Below are positions 1 through 9,107 of a stretch of 64,000 nt of DNA, in pieces. Position 1 is the stretch's first letter; every line of letters begins with the position of its first letter. The notes under the pieces are model-generated. The model saw nothing but the letters and a program-made list of their open reading frames with translations, was not told the DNA's origin and did not search any database. The stretch is from Globodera rostochiensis (Eukaryota > Nematoda > Chromadorea > Rhabditida > Heteroderidae). Location of the stretch: assembly GCA_018350325.1 (NCBI GenBank), contig JAEVLN010000036.1:256103-320102 (forward strand), read 5' to 3'. Both the position numbers and the translations under genes were made by a program.

Positions 1-123
1 TGATGATGAAGAAGAAGCATCCGTCGAGCTTATCGGCTTAACATTTTGTTGCATGAGGGGATTGTTGCCAACACCATTGGCAATGCCAAGCAAAGCTACA
101 ATAATGCTCAGCAAAATAATCAT
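1..123 (-). CDS. Secreted PIPK-like paralogue, first exon only (runs off the left edge)
   Basis: The start codon is at 121-123 and the frame stays open to base 1, giving 41 codons. The encoded N-terminus MIILLSIIVALLGIANG is a signal peptide identical to that of the complete gene at 3961-7159; after it the two proteins differ only at NNPLMQQ here versus NNPRKQQ there, then share a Ser-rich stretch. The rest of the gene lies outside the window on the left. The DNA upstream (about 880-1990) is a copy of the DNA upstream of the complete gene, so the two form a head-to-tail tandem pair. Whether this copy encodes an intact kinase domain cannot be seen. Confidence 0.75.
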   Translation of the reverse strand, partial: MIILLSIIVALLGIANGVGNNPLMQQNVKPISSTDASSSSS

Positions 124-129
124 TGTGTT

Positions 130-895
130 TATCTATAATAATAATAATAATAAATAATTTTATTATTAAAATGCTGTGAAAAACGCTCTATAATAATAAT
201 AATATAATAAATTCTATTATTTAAATGCTGTGAAAAACGCTCTATAATAATAATAATATAATAAATTCTATTATTTAAATGCTGTGAAAAACGCTCTATA
301 ATAATAATAATAATATAATAAATTCTATTATTTAAATGCTGTGAAAAACGCTCTATAATAATAATAATAATAATATAATAAATTCTATTATTTAAATGCT
401 GTGAAAAACACACTTTAATAATAATAATAAAAAAAAATTTTATTATTAAAATGCTGTGAAAAACGCTCTATAATAATAATAATAATATAATAAATTCTAT
501 TATTTAAATGCTGTGAAAAACGCACTTTAATAATAATAATAAAAAAAAATTTTATTATTAAAATGCTGTGAAAAACGCTCTATAATAATAATATAATAAA
601 TTTTATTATTAAAATGCTGTGAAAAACGCTCTATTAATAATAATAATAATATTAGTATTATTCAAATGCTGTGAATATAATAATATAATAAATTTTATTA
701 TTAAAATGCTGTGAAAAACGCTCTTTAATAATAATAATAAAAAAAATTTATTATTCAAATTCTTGAAAAACGCTCTTTAATAATAATAATAATAAAAAAA
801 ATTTATTATTCAAATTCTGTGAAAAACGCTCTATAATAATAAAAAATTTTATTCTTCAAATGCTGTGAAAAAGGGCTCTATAATAATAATAAAAA
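130..895. repeat. AT-rich minisatellite, about 14 units of roughly 45-60 bp
   Basis: Each unit contains a run of AAT or TAA triplets, then TTTATTATT or CTATTATTT, then the block AAATGCTGTGAAAAACGCTC. The block recurs near 170, 229, 285, 340, 397, 452, 509, 563, 617, 707, 757, 817 and 863. The array begins 7 bp upstream of the start codon of the left secreted gene. The same place in front of the complete gene (7160-7260) has only about two units, so the array expanded in one copy after duplication. Confidence 0.9.
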
Positions 896-1990
896 AAAAA
901 GTAAACGCTATTTTCTTTAAAAAGCTTTAGGCAATATGATTTTATACAATTCATTAGATAGTGGCAATAAAATGAATTAAACTGACAGCGTTTTGGCGCT
1001 TTTATACTAGCAAAAATCAATGCCAAATCGATTAAGCGTATGCCCAACCGCCCAATAAATCAGAGAAAAATAAAATTGCGCATGCTTCAATTGTTGAGAT
1101 GGTCATGGCTTTATGTATGAGCATTATATTTAGGCTTAGGCATAAAGCCATATAAAGAAATCATTTGACGGGATGCCCAATTTTTTTTTGTCAAATCGAT
1201 GGATATTTTTGATTTATGCCAATATGCACTAGTTGTTGCCATTGTTTCACAAATGATAAAGCATTTCTTCCCTTCATATTAACCACCACGGCTCACCCCC
1301 ACCATCCTTGGCATGCCAACAATTTATTTATAGATTTTTTGGGGGTAAGGCATGTATAATATTTATGGATTTATGCCAATATGCACTTAGCTGTTGCCAT
1401 TGTTTCACAAAAATCTTCCCTTCATATTAACTCACGACTCACCCACCATCCTTGGCATGCCAAAAATTGGGGGGGGGGGGGGTTAAGGCATGTACAATAT
1501 TTATGGATTATGCCAAAATCGGGGTAATTTTGCCACAATTTTATGTATGATGAACATTAGTTAGTTACTAAAATGATTATTATGGCTTTAGGTGTGCGTA
1601 GCGGCGACATCAAAGGGCTGCTTCTCCCCCTCCAATAGGTTTTAGCGCTTGGGGCAACAGCATCAAAGCCCGGCGGCTACCCGAAAAATGCGGCACCAAA
1701 AAATGGTTTTATTTAAATTTTGATTTAAAAACATATATAATATATTACATTAATTCTCCCAAACCGTAGAGGCGGGTTGAAACATGTAACAAAAATCTTT
1801 GAAACCTAAATTTGGCATTTTTGAAAACCGAGTGCGCTTTTTCTGTCCTAATTTATTTTCGCATTCATTTTATGTTTATTTTATTTTATGTTTTTAAAAG
1901 TTATGTGTAACGTATTCATAGGATTATTTTGACTCTAATTAATCTTTTGATTCTGATCACAATCAACATAATCTGAGCTCGATCACTGTT
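880..1990 (-). promoter_or_regulatory. Duplicated upstream region of the left secreted gene, rich in ATGCCA (DOG-box) hexamers
   Basis: This stretch closely matches 7240-8190, the region upstream of the complete paralogue. ATGCCA occurs at 1020, 1216, 1313, 1373, 1457 and 1510, and its complement TGGCAT at 1309, 1453 and 1813. At 1309-1318 and 1453-1462 they overlap as the palindrome TGGCATGCCA. With about 65% A+T one copy per 2.7 kb (both strands) would be expected. ATGCCA is the dorsal-gland promoter motif reported for Globodera effectors; that it acts here is inference. Two more copies lie further out at 2613 and 2655. Confidence 0.5.
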
Positions 1991-3955
1991 GAATAATTAT
2001 TCATTGGTTTTGTTTGTGCATAAGTTTTCTCTAACCATGTGACGCTTCCGGAGGGTTGGACAAGACCGGATATTATCCGGGTCCCCCGGATAGCGGTTCC
2101 ACCGGTTCCTTGAGACCCGGATACCGGTACCGGATAGTAATTTACAGCCGGATATCCGTCCGGATACCGGATAATTTTCAATTTTTGAAAATATTAATTA
2201 AAATTTTATAAAAAATCAAGTTTTAAGCAATTTTTGAAAAAGTAAATAAGCAAATTAAACGAATAAAAGCAAATTCAATCAAGTTGGATAGTTAGGTAAT
2301 TTCATTTGTCAATAAATCTTCTTCATATGAAACAGGCTACGGGCAAAGCGTACCCAGGAATCTTTGGGGGGGGGCTGATTCAAAAAAAAAGCATTCGATT
2401 TTTAGTGGTGGTTTTTTTCATTTTTCTTAAAGAATTGTTCCCAAAAAAATTTGATTTTAAAGTCATAACTTCTTTCGGAGTTGACCGCGCAAAATTTTTT
2501 TCGGATTCTTGCTTTAGAGCCCGCGCGGCGTCGATTGATATATGATTTAGGTGCTTTGGTTTCTGGGTGACCAAATACATATTTACCGGCATATATAAAG
2601 AGATTTGACGAGATGCCAATTTTTTTGAGAAATGGGAAATAATGTTTTGAAATTATGCCAATATGCACTTAGTTTTTGAGATTGGTTTACAAATGGGAAA
2701 GTATCAAAAGGTTAAGTTTGGAAGATTAATGAATTTTTTTTCTGAATTCGTATGTTTTGTGCGACCTGACCTTTTGTCCTTTTCTCCAAATCGGTCCTTT
2801 TGTCATTTTTCCCACTACCGGACCTTTTGTCCTTTTCCCCAAATCGGTCCTTTTTTCGTTTTTCCCACTACCGGACATTTTGTCCTATCGGACATTTTGT
2901 CCTATCGGACATTTTGTCCTATCGGACATTTTGTCCTATCAGACATTTCGTTCGTTGGACCTTAGCGTATCGTGCCGAACACTACTTGAGACAAGATCGG
3001 AATCCTGTCGGTAGTTTTGCGAGATATTGCGTGTTTATTGTGCTGCCAAAACCCGAAAAAGTTTCAAACACAAATGTTTACTTTTACCGCCGGGGTCGGG
3101 GATGAAAATGCACCCCTAAATCATAAATATGGAAAAAATACTCCGAAAAAATAATCGTTCTTCACCATCAATCAGTTCATGATCAGTGAAGAACAAATCG
3201 CATTTCCTCATCAACCAATCGTCATTGTTTTTTGTTGCGCTTGCCAGCGGGGGGGTTTTTCTCATCGCGCACAAGACCAAAATATTCCTGAATATTTTTT
3301 GCTCTTAGCAATTTTAAATTGACGATTTATTTTTACAAATTTATTTGAATTTAATTAACTAATTAACGAACTAGACGACTGCGGGCGGGTTGCTTTTGTC
3401 TTGTTGATGAGGCGGCTTCGCTTTTCTGTTTCTAGGGTTTTCATTTTTTAAAAATTTAAATTGAATTTTTTTTTATTTAATTTCTTTTTTAGTTTGATCT
3501 TTTTTAATACTTCTTCGATTTTAGTGTTTTTAACTAAAAAATTTATTTAAATCTAATAATAAATCAATTTGGCGATTCGCCGTTCACCCGACAAAATCAA
3601 GGGCACTTTTTTTGGTTATTGAAAAAAGCGCGATATTTAGGGGGGCATTTTTCAATTTTACTCGGCTACGGACAACTCGTCTACTGACGACTTTTTATTG
3701 TTTGTTTCAACTTTTTCAATCTAATCTAAACGATTAGCTTTGTTTTAAACATTACTCAGCTCAACGAGAGGCTTTCGATTGACACTATTTACAACTAGCT
3801 GACTTTAGCATAACCAAAGGCAGGACAGGAGAGGGCGAGTTTATAGGGGACGAACTGCTTTCCAGGGTTCTAACTTTTTTGCAAGGCAACACAATCAGAA
3901 AAAATTACCATCAATGAAAGCACACTCGTTAAGCTAAGTAGTATTACAAAAGAAA
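1991..3955. other. Gene-free stretch with several short reiterated-motif repeats
   Basis: No convincing coding exon was found. A repeat built from GGATACCGGATA-type motifs occupies about 2045-2175. At 2757-2945 are reiterations of CTTTTGTCC and TCGGTCC ending in four perfect 17-bp units. At 3655-3695 is a block of ACTCGGCTACGGACAACTCG whose inverted counterpart is at 4005-4063. The segment 3369-3450 resembles 36925-37010, so it is a dispersed repeat. The short open frames are byproducts of these repeats. Confidence 0.6.
2872..2939. repeat. Four perfect 17-bp tandem units (CGGACATTTTGTCCTAT)
   Basis: The unit CGGACATTTTGTCCTAT is repeated four times without change and followed by a decayed fifth copy (CAGACATTTCG). 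Each unit holds the near-palindrome GGACATTTTGTCC. A looser series of related motifs (CCTTTTGTCC, CCCACTACCGGACC) precedes it from 2757. The layout matches the subterminal reiterations of other elements in this window, but no terminal inverted repeat or target duplication could be assigned. Confidence 0.85.
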
Positions 3956-3960
3956 GCTAA

Positions 3961-6900
3961 TCATTTAAAGTAACTTGAAAAAAGTTGTAACAAAAAAAGT
4001 CGCCTGTAGCCGAGTTGTCCGTAGACGAGTTGTCCGTAACCGATTTGTCCGGACACGGTACATAAACACACCTGCTCGTAGCTAAGAATTGCATAGTATC
4101 GTTGCAAGAAAGGCGCGTTTTCATCTTTTCTACCATTTCCAACCTTTCCAACATTTCCAACTTTTTTTCCGGCTTTTTCAATATCTCCATCATTGGCTGA
4201 AATTGCTTCCATATATTGGACAAATTGTTCTTTTTCAATTGGTTCAATGATGAATTTGTCGGGAGTTTGTGACAAAGAAAACTGTGAAAACCCAAATTTA
4301 AAAATGTTTTTTGTAAATTTTAATTTTGTATACATAAAACAAAAATGTACCAACAAATCCCAGGAGGGCATTTTACGTTTGTCCATCTCTTCCTTGAATT
4401 GTTCAAACACGTACAAGCCAACGCCATCGAATTTGTACTGAAACGCTTCATAATCATACCATTGCTTTGCTTCCTTTTTATCGGAAATTGCATTCTTTTT
4501 TGCCACAAATGTGTCACGCTTTTCACCAAAGGAATGGCAAATGCCTTGGCTCAAGCCGTTCAACATAATTTGTTGCTTGTTGCCCGGTGAGAATGTTGGA
4601 CGGAATATGCATCCAAGCACTGTGCCAAGGAATCGGCCAACATATTTAGGGGCTGGAATTGGCGAAATAGTTTCCTTGAAAAGGGATTTTTTTGTTTGTT
4701 TTTTAATTTTGGATTTGAGAACTATAAACACAAAAGAATGCCAATTGGAAGCCGTTGAACTGGTCCATGCTTTCTATGTTGGCAAATTCGGCTTTCCGAT
4801 GTTGTTTCATTCTATTCATAAAATAGTCTTGAACTTTCTCGCTTGACGGCGTGATGATGTCGACGATGGCCATGTACAGGCAAAGGTGCTGCAACGGCTC
4901 GTACTTAGCGTCAGGACGACGTTTACAATCCCGACAAGTTGCATGAATGCAGTTGTTATCATTTTTTGTTGGTGCTTTGTCCAAGAAACGGACGCCCAAC
5001 AGCAAACTGTAGTCGTTCAATTCGTTTTTGGAGAGGTACTGTAATTTAAACAAAACAATAAAAAATAATGAATTTGGATTTTATATGTTACAAAATTGCA
5101 CCTCTGCATCATTGTGTAAAGTTTGTGCTAATTGTGTATATTTGGCCACATCTAATTCAATGCCGTTCTTAAAAAAGGCATGGACGACTTTGTCGCCTCG
5201 GGCAATGCCCATAAAATCGTATTCTCGATACATTGACTTTTCTGGCGTTTTAGCTTTTGTGTACTTTGATTGCTTCTGATTGTATTGAACAGCACTGCCA
5301 GGCGAAAAAGTGCCTTTGATGTCAAACTTCAGCAGTTTTTCGGGGTCAATGCCGTAAAACGTGTTGTTCAGCACCAAAAATTGCAACTCTTTGAGCTTGA
5401 TTACCTTTAAATTGTTTTTTGAATTTAATTTTTTTAAAAATATGTTAAAGAACAAGCTTTAGAGTAATTTTTTATCAAAAGACATGTGAAAGTAATTTTT
5501 TTTATCCAAATTTACTCATTCAAAACATCCCGCTAAGCTAGGGTAGGACGGGACCGGTACCGGGACGGGATTTCCCGGTTTTTTCAGGTCCCGGTCGGGA
5601 TTTTTTAAAAATGAAAAGCGCCGGTCCCGGTTTTTTGGTCCCGCCGAGACCGGGACTAATCGGGACTAAATGTCGACCCCTAATAATGAAAATGTTTAAC
5701 ATCACATCTTCCTGAATTTTTGCTTCAATTTTCTTAACAAAATTGAGTCAAAATGTTCAAAAAAATTTCCCGGACATCCTCCACTATTACGTAATTTTTT
5801 TTTTGAAAAATTTCCGAAATTCCGGAGCAAGATGCTTAAGTTTGCTAAAATTTTGATGAAATTTCTTAATAAAATTGAGTCAAAATTTTAAAAATTTTTA
5901 TCGGCGGCACCTATCGGCACTGCCGACCCCACCCCCCTAAAAGTAAAGCAGAATCTCAAAAAAAAAATGATGATGCTAAAATTGAAGTTAAAGACAATGA
6001 GGAAGATATTTTTAAATAACAAAAAAATTTTTTCTTTTAGAATTGAACATTACAAAAAAAAATTTTCCCTTGAAAAGTCTCGGTTGATCCCGAAACCGGT
6101 GCCGGTTGAAAATTTTGGTCCCGGTAACTCTCGGTCCCGGTTTTTTCCAAAAGTCCCGGTCCCGTCCTATTCTACGTTAAGCCCCCTTAAAATTTTACAG
6201 TCTTACTTTCACGTTATCCTCTTCCAGTTTGGCGTAAAGTTTAATTTTGAAGCTCAAATGGATTCTGTTCATCAGAGAATTCTCGCCGTTGTTGCGCACG
6301 TACTCCACATATTTGTCCAGCACTTGTTCCATGTTGCTCAGCTCATCATGCTTTTCATTTAGGCTCTTTACAATGTATTTGCTGTCCTTGGTGATGTAGA
6401 ACACTCCGCCGCTGCCTCCACGGTCTACCAATGGCAGAAACTCGGACAGCGATTCCTTAAAATTTAAAATTTTCAACAAAATTTAAATAAATTGTTTTCA
6501 ATTAGGGTTGGCAACCCGGCATTGGGGTTGAGAATTTAAGGGCACGGCGCTAATACCTTGACCAAAAATTCAAGTTTTTTCAACAAAAAACCCCGAAGAG
6601 CCTAAAATTCGGGATTTGGGGGGGGGGGAAATCCCCGACCAAAAATATCGGGGTTCGGCGTTTTTTAACAAAAAAGCCGGGGTTCGGAGTGAGTCGGTTG
6701 GTGTCAACCCTATAGTTTGAGTCTTCCAAAAAAATATTTTAAAATAAATAAGATTTGTTATTTAAAAAAAAAGATCACACATACACGCAAAGCCTCATCA
6801 GTGATGCCAAATTTGTTGTTAATCAGCTCGAACAGCTTCTCAGCTTGGACTTGGACTCTGAATTCATGTGCACCTTCCGGATCTGTCCACACTGATTGTT

Positions 6901-7159
6901 CCTCTGTTTCATTGGCCTCCGATGATTTTTTCTCTCCTAAATATTTGCGAAGTGAAGTGCTCAACGCTTCAATGTTTATTTTATGCATTTCGGCGTCCGT
7001 TGCTAAAACTTCGGCCAGTTTCATCGGTTTAGCTGATGATGATGAAGAAGAAGCATCCGTTGAGCTTATCGGCTTAACATTTTGTTGCTTGCGGGGATTG
7101 TTGCCAACACCATTGGCAATGCCAAGCAAAGCTACAATAATGCTCAGCAAAATAATCAT
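3961..7159 (-). CDS. Secreted phosphatidylinositol-phosphate-kinase-like protein, six exons
   Basis: Predicted exons (minus strand): 6785-7159, 6207-6455, 5102-5404, 4730-5038, 4351-4674, and 4281 down to a stop at 3961. All junctions keep frame; donors include GTATGT, GTAAGA, GTGCAA, GTTTAT and GTACAT. The protein is about 625 residues. Residues 1-18 are a signal peptide. From about residue 90 the order of motifs is that of PIP kinases: glycine loop GGSGGVFYITKD, ATP-binding lysine in YIVKSL, FDIKGT (family DLKGS), NDYSLLLGV (family MDYSLL), metal-site aspartate in IVDIITP (family IIDIL), and the activation-loop end SPIPAPKYVGRF. Family PIP kinases are cytosolic or membrane-associated and lack signal peptides, so secretion is the anomaly. 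About 200 residues follow the kinase core; the last 30 are reiterated and lie in repeat DNA, so the true 3' end may be a splice site near 4070. Two mobile-element-like insertions sit in introns 1 and 2. Activity is not shown. Confidence 0.8.
5539..6174. mobile_element. hAT-like non-autonomous element with CCGGTCCC subterminal repeats, in intron 2 of the PIPK-like gene
   Basis: Ends are TAGGGTAGGACGGG and the inverted counterpart CCCGTCCTATTCTA. The flanks CGCTAAGC (5531-5538) and CGTTAAGC (6175-6182) match at 7 of 8 positions, as expected of an 8-bp target duplication. The first 150 and last 110 bases are dense in CCGGTCCCGG-type motifs. The core (about 5695-5950) resembles the core of the element at 43451-44965 although the ends differ. 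No transposase is encoded. Confidence 0.75.
6503..6712. mobile_element. Short TIR element in intron 1 of the PIPK-like gene
   Basis: Begins TAGGGTTGGCAACCC and ends GTGTCAACCCTA, an imperfect inverted pair. Internal motifs such as CCCCGA and GGGGTTCGG are reiterated. No matching 8-bp flanks were found, so this is weaker than other members of the group. Confidence 0.4.
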
Positions 7160-8190
7160 TGTGTTTTTATCTATAAAATAATTTTATTATTATTCAAATG
7201 CTGTGAAAAACGTTCTAAAATAATAATAATAAAAAAATTTATTATTCAAATGTTGTGAAACGCTATTTTCTTTGAAAATTTAGGCAATATATTTTATACA
7301 ATGAATTAGATAGTGGCAATAAAATGAATTAAACTGACAGCGTTTTGGCGCTTTTATACTAGCAAAAATCAATGCCAAATTGATTAAGCGTATGCCCGCC
7401 CGCCCATTAGTCAGAGAAAAATAAAAATTGCGCATGCTTCAATTGTTGAGATGGTCATGGGGCTTTGTGCGTGAGCATTATATTTAGGCTTAGGCATAAA
7501 GCCATATAAAGAAAGCATTTGACGGGATGCCCAATTTTTTTTTGTGAAATCGCGGATATTTTAGATTTATGCCTTAGCTGTTGCCATTGTTTCACAAAAA
7601 TGATAAAGTACTTCTTCCCTTCATATTAACTCATGGCTCACCCCCACCATCCTTGGCATGCCAACAATTTATTTATAGATTTTTTGGAGGTAAGGCATGT
7701 ATAATATTTATGGATATGCCAAAATCGAGGTAATTTTGCCACAATTTTATGTATGATGAACATTAGTTAGCTACTAAAATGATTATTATAGCTATAGATT
7801 GTGGCGGCGACATCAAAGGGCTGCTTCTCCCCCTCCAATAGGTTTTGGCGCTTGGGGCGGCAGCATCAAAGCCCGGCGGCTACCCAAAAAATGCGGCACC
7901 AAAAATGGTTTTATTTAAAATTTTATTTAAAAACATATATTAATATTACATTAATTCTCCCAATCCGTATAGGCGGTTTGAGACATGTAACAAAAATGTC
8001 TGAAACCTAAATTTGGCATTTTTGAAAATCGAGTGCGCTTTTTCTGTCCTAATTTATTTTCGTAAGCATTCATTTTATGTTTATTTTATTTTAGGTATTT
8101 AAAAGTTATGTGTAACGTATTCATAGTATTATTTTGATCTAATCTTTTGATTCTGATCACAATCAACATATGTGAGGTCGATCGCTGTTC
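7160..8190 (-). promoter_or_regulatory. Upstream region of the complete secreted PIPK-like gene with DOG-box hexamers
   Basis: About two minisatellite units (7175-7260) lie next to the start codon, then a region homologous to 880-1990. ATGCCA occurs at 7372, 7658 and 7716, and TGGCAT at 7654 and 8014; 7654-7663 is the palindrome TGGCATGCCA. The hexamers survive in both copies, but the two regions are recent duplicates, so this conservation is not independent evidence. Role in gland expression is inferred from the known Globodera motif. Confidence 0.5.
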
Positions 8191-9090
8191 AAAATATAAG
8201 GACGACGATTATGATGATGATCTGGTCAGGACCAGAGAAGCTCAAAATATTGAAAATTTGTCCCCATATTATGCAATGATAGTCCGATATTTGTCATTTT
8301 TGTTCATTAATTTGTCATCAATTTTTGCGTGAATCGATTATAACGGTAATTTATATTAGAATAATTAATTATATTCCTCTTTATTCCGTTAGCGCAACGT
8401 TGCTTTATTAACAAAAAAAAATTCTTTTCTCCCAACCACCCCCAGCCCCCCGGGGGGGGGGGGTGTAAGGATATTTAGCCCCGGGCTAAAATGGTGGTGA
8501 TCAGAAAAAGTCGCGCATCGCGCCCCAATAATTGAGACCATCCACCAAAGTACACACACAACCTAACACATTTGTCATTCATTCATTCGGTGCTGGTTTG
8601 AGTTAAGGAAACGTCATTCAATTACACTATTTAAATATGCAAAAATGCTTCACTTAAAATAATATTATTTTAAATTTGTAATTTATTTTTTATTTATGTT
8701 GGTATATAAAGTAGAGATACGGCCGAACTAAATAAAATTTATACAAAAAATTGTGCAATTTTGGTCAAAAACTATATATATTAGTGCATTTGTTTAAATT
8801 CGTTTAATTGTTATTTCTTTATTATTAAATACGCAAATAATAAATTATTTGACAAATTGCAAAAATTTTTTGGGTCATTCGAGCGCAGTGCGCTGACGAA
8901 CCTCAATTTTTTTACGTAATCGCAAAGATCCGCCTTTATCCACTCTAAGAAATTGATTCATTTTGTTTTTTTTGTTCAATTCAACAATTACCTGAACATT
9001 CTATTAAATGAAACAATTTTAGAAAAAACAAATCCTAACCATAACAAAAAAAAAATATTTTTTCAATAAAATAGTTCCATAAAAATCAAA
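8191..9090. other. Intergenic, no gene seen
   Basis: AT-rich DNA between the secreted-gene upstream region and the prolyl hydroxylase gene. A C/G homopolymer patch lies at 8440-8465. The 61-codon frame at 8147-8332 has no family resemblance and no splice context and is treated as chance. The last 20 bases (9085-9104, ending TTTCATTTCAG) are the likely trans-splice acceptor of the next gene. Confidence 0.6.
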
Positions 9091-9104
9091 CTGTTTCATT
9101 TCAG
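9091..9104 (+). promoter_or_regulatory. Putative spliced-leader acceptor of the prolyl hydroxylase gene
   Basis: CTGTTTCATTTCAG fits the nematode acceptor consensus and ends three bases before the first ATG (9108). No upstream exon was found, so trans-splicing of a leader RNA is the simplest reading. This also supports 9108 as the start. Confidence 0.5.
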
Positions 9105-9107
9105 TGG

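Noticed and set aside
129..413. 94-codon minus-strand frame of Tyr/Ile/Phe repeats
   Set aside because: It is the translation of the AT-rich minisatellite; each unit gives the same short string and there is no signal of selection.
2663..3105. Overlapping 80-100-codon frames with repeated FCP or LSYRTFCP
   Set aside because: Present in several frames at once and caused by the 17-bp tandem units.
8147..8332. 61-codon plus-strand frame
   Set aside because: Ordinary AT-rich text with no family similarity; the homologous region near 1950-2000 does not keep the frame.
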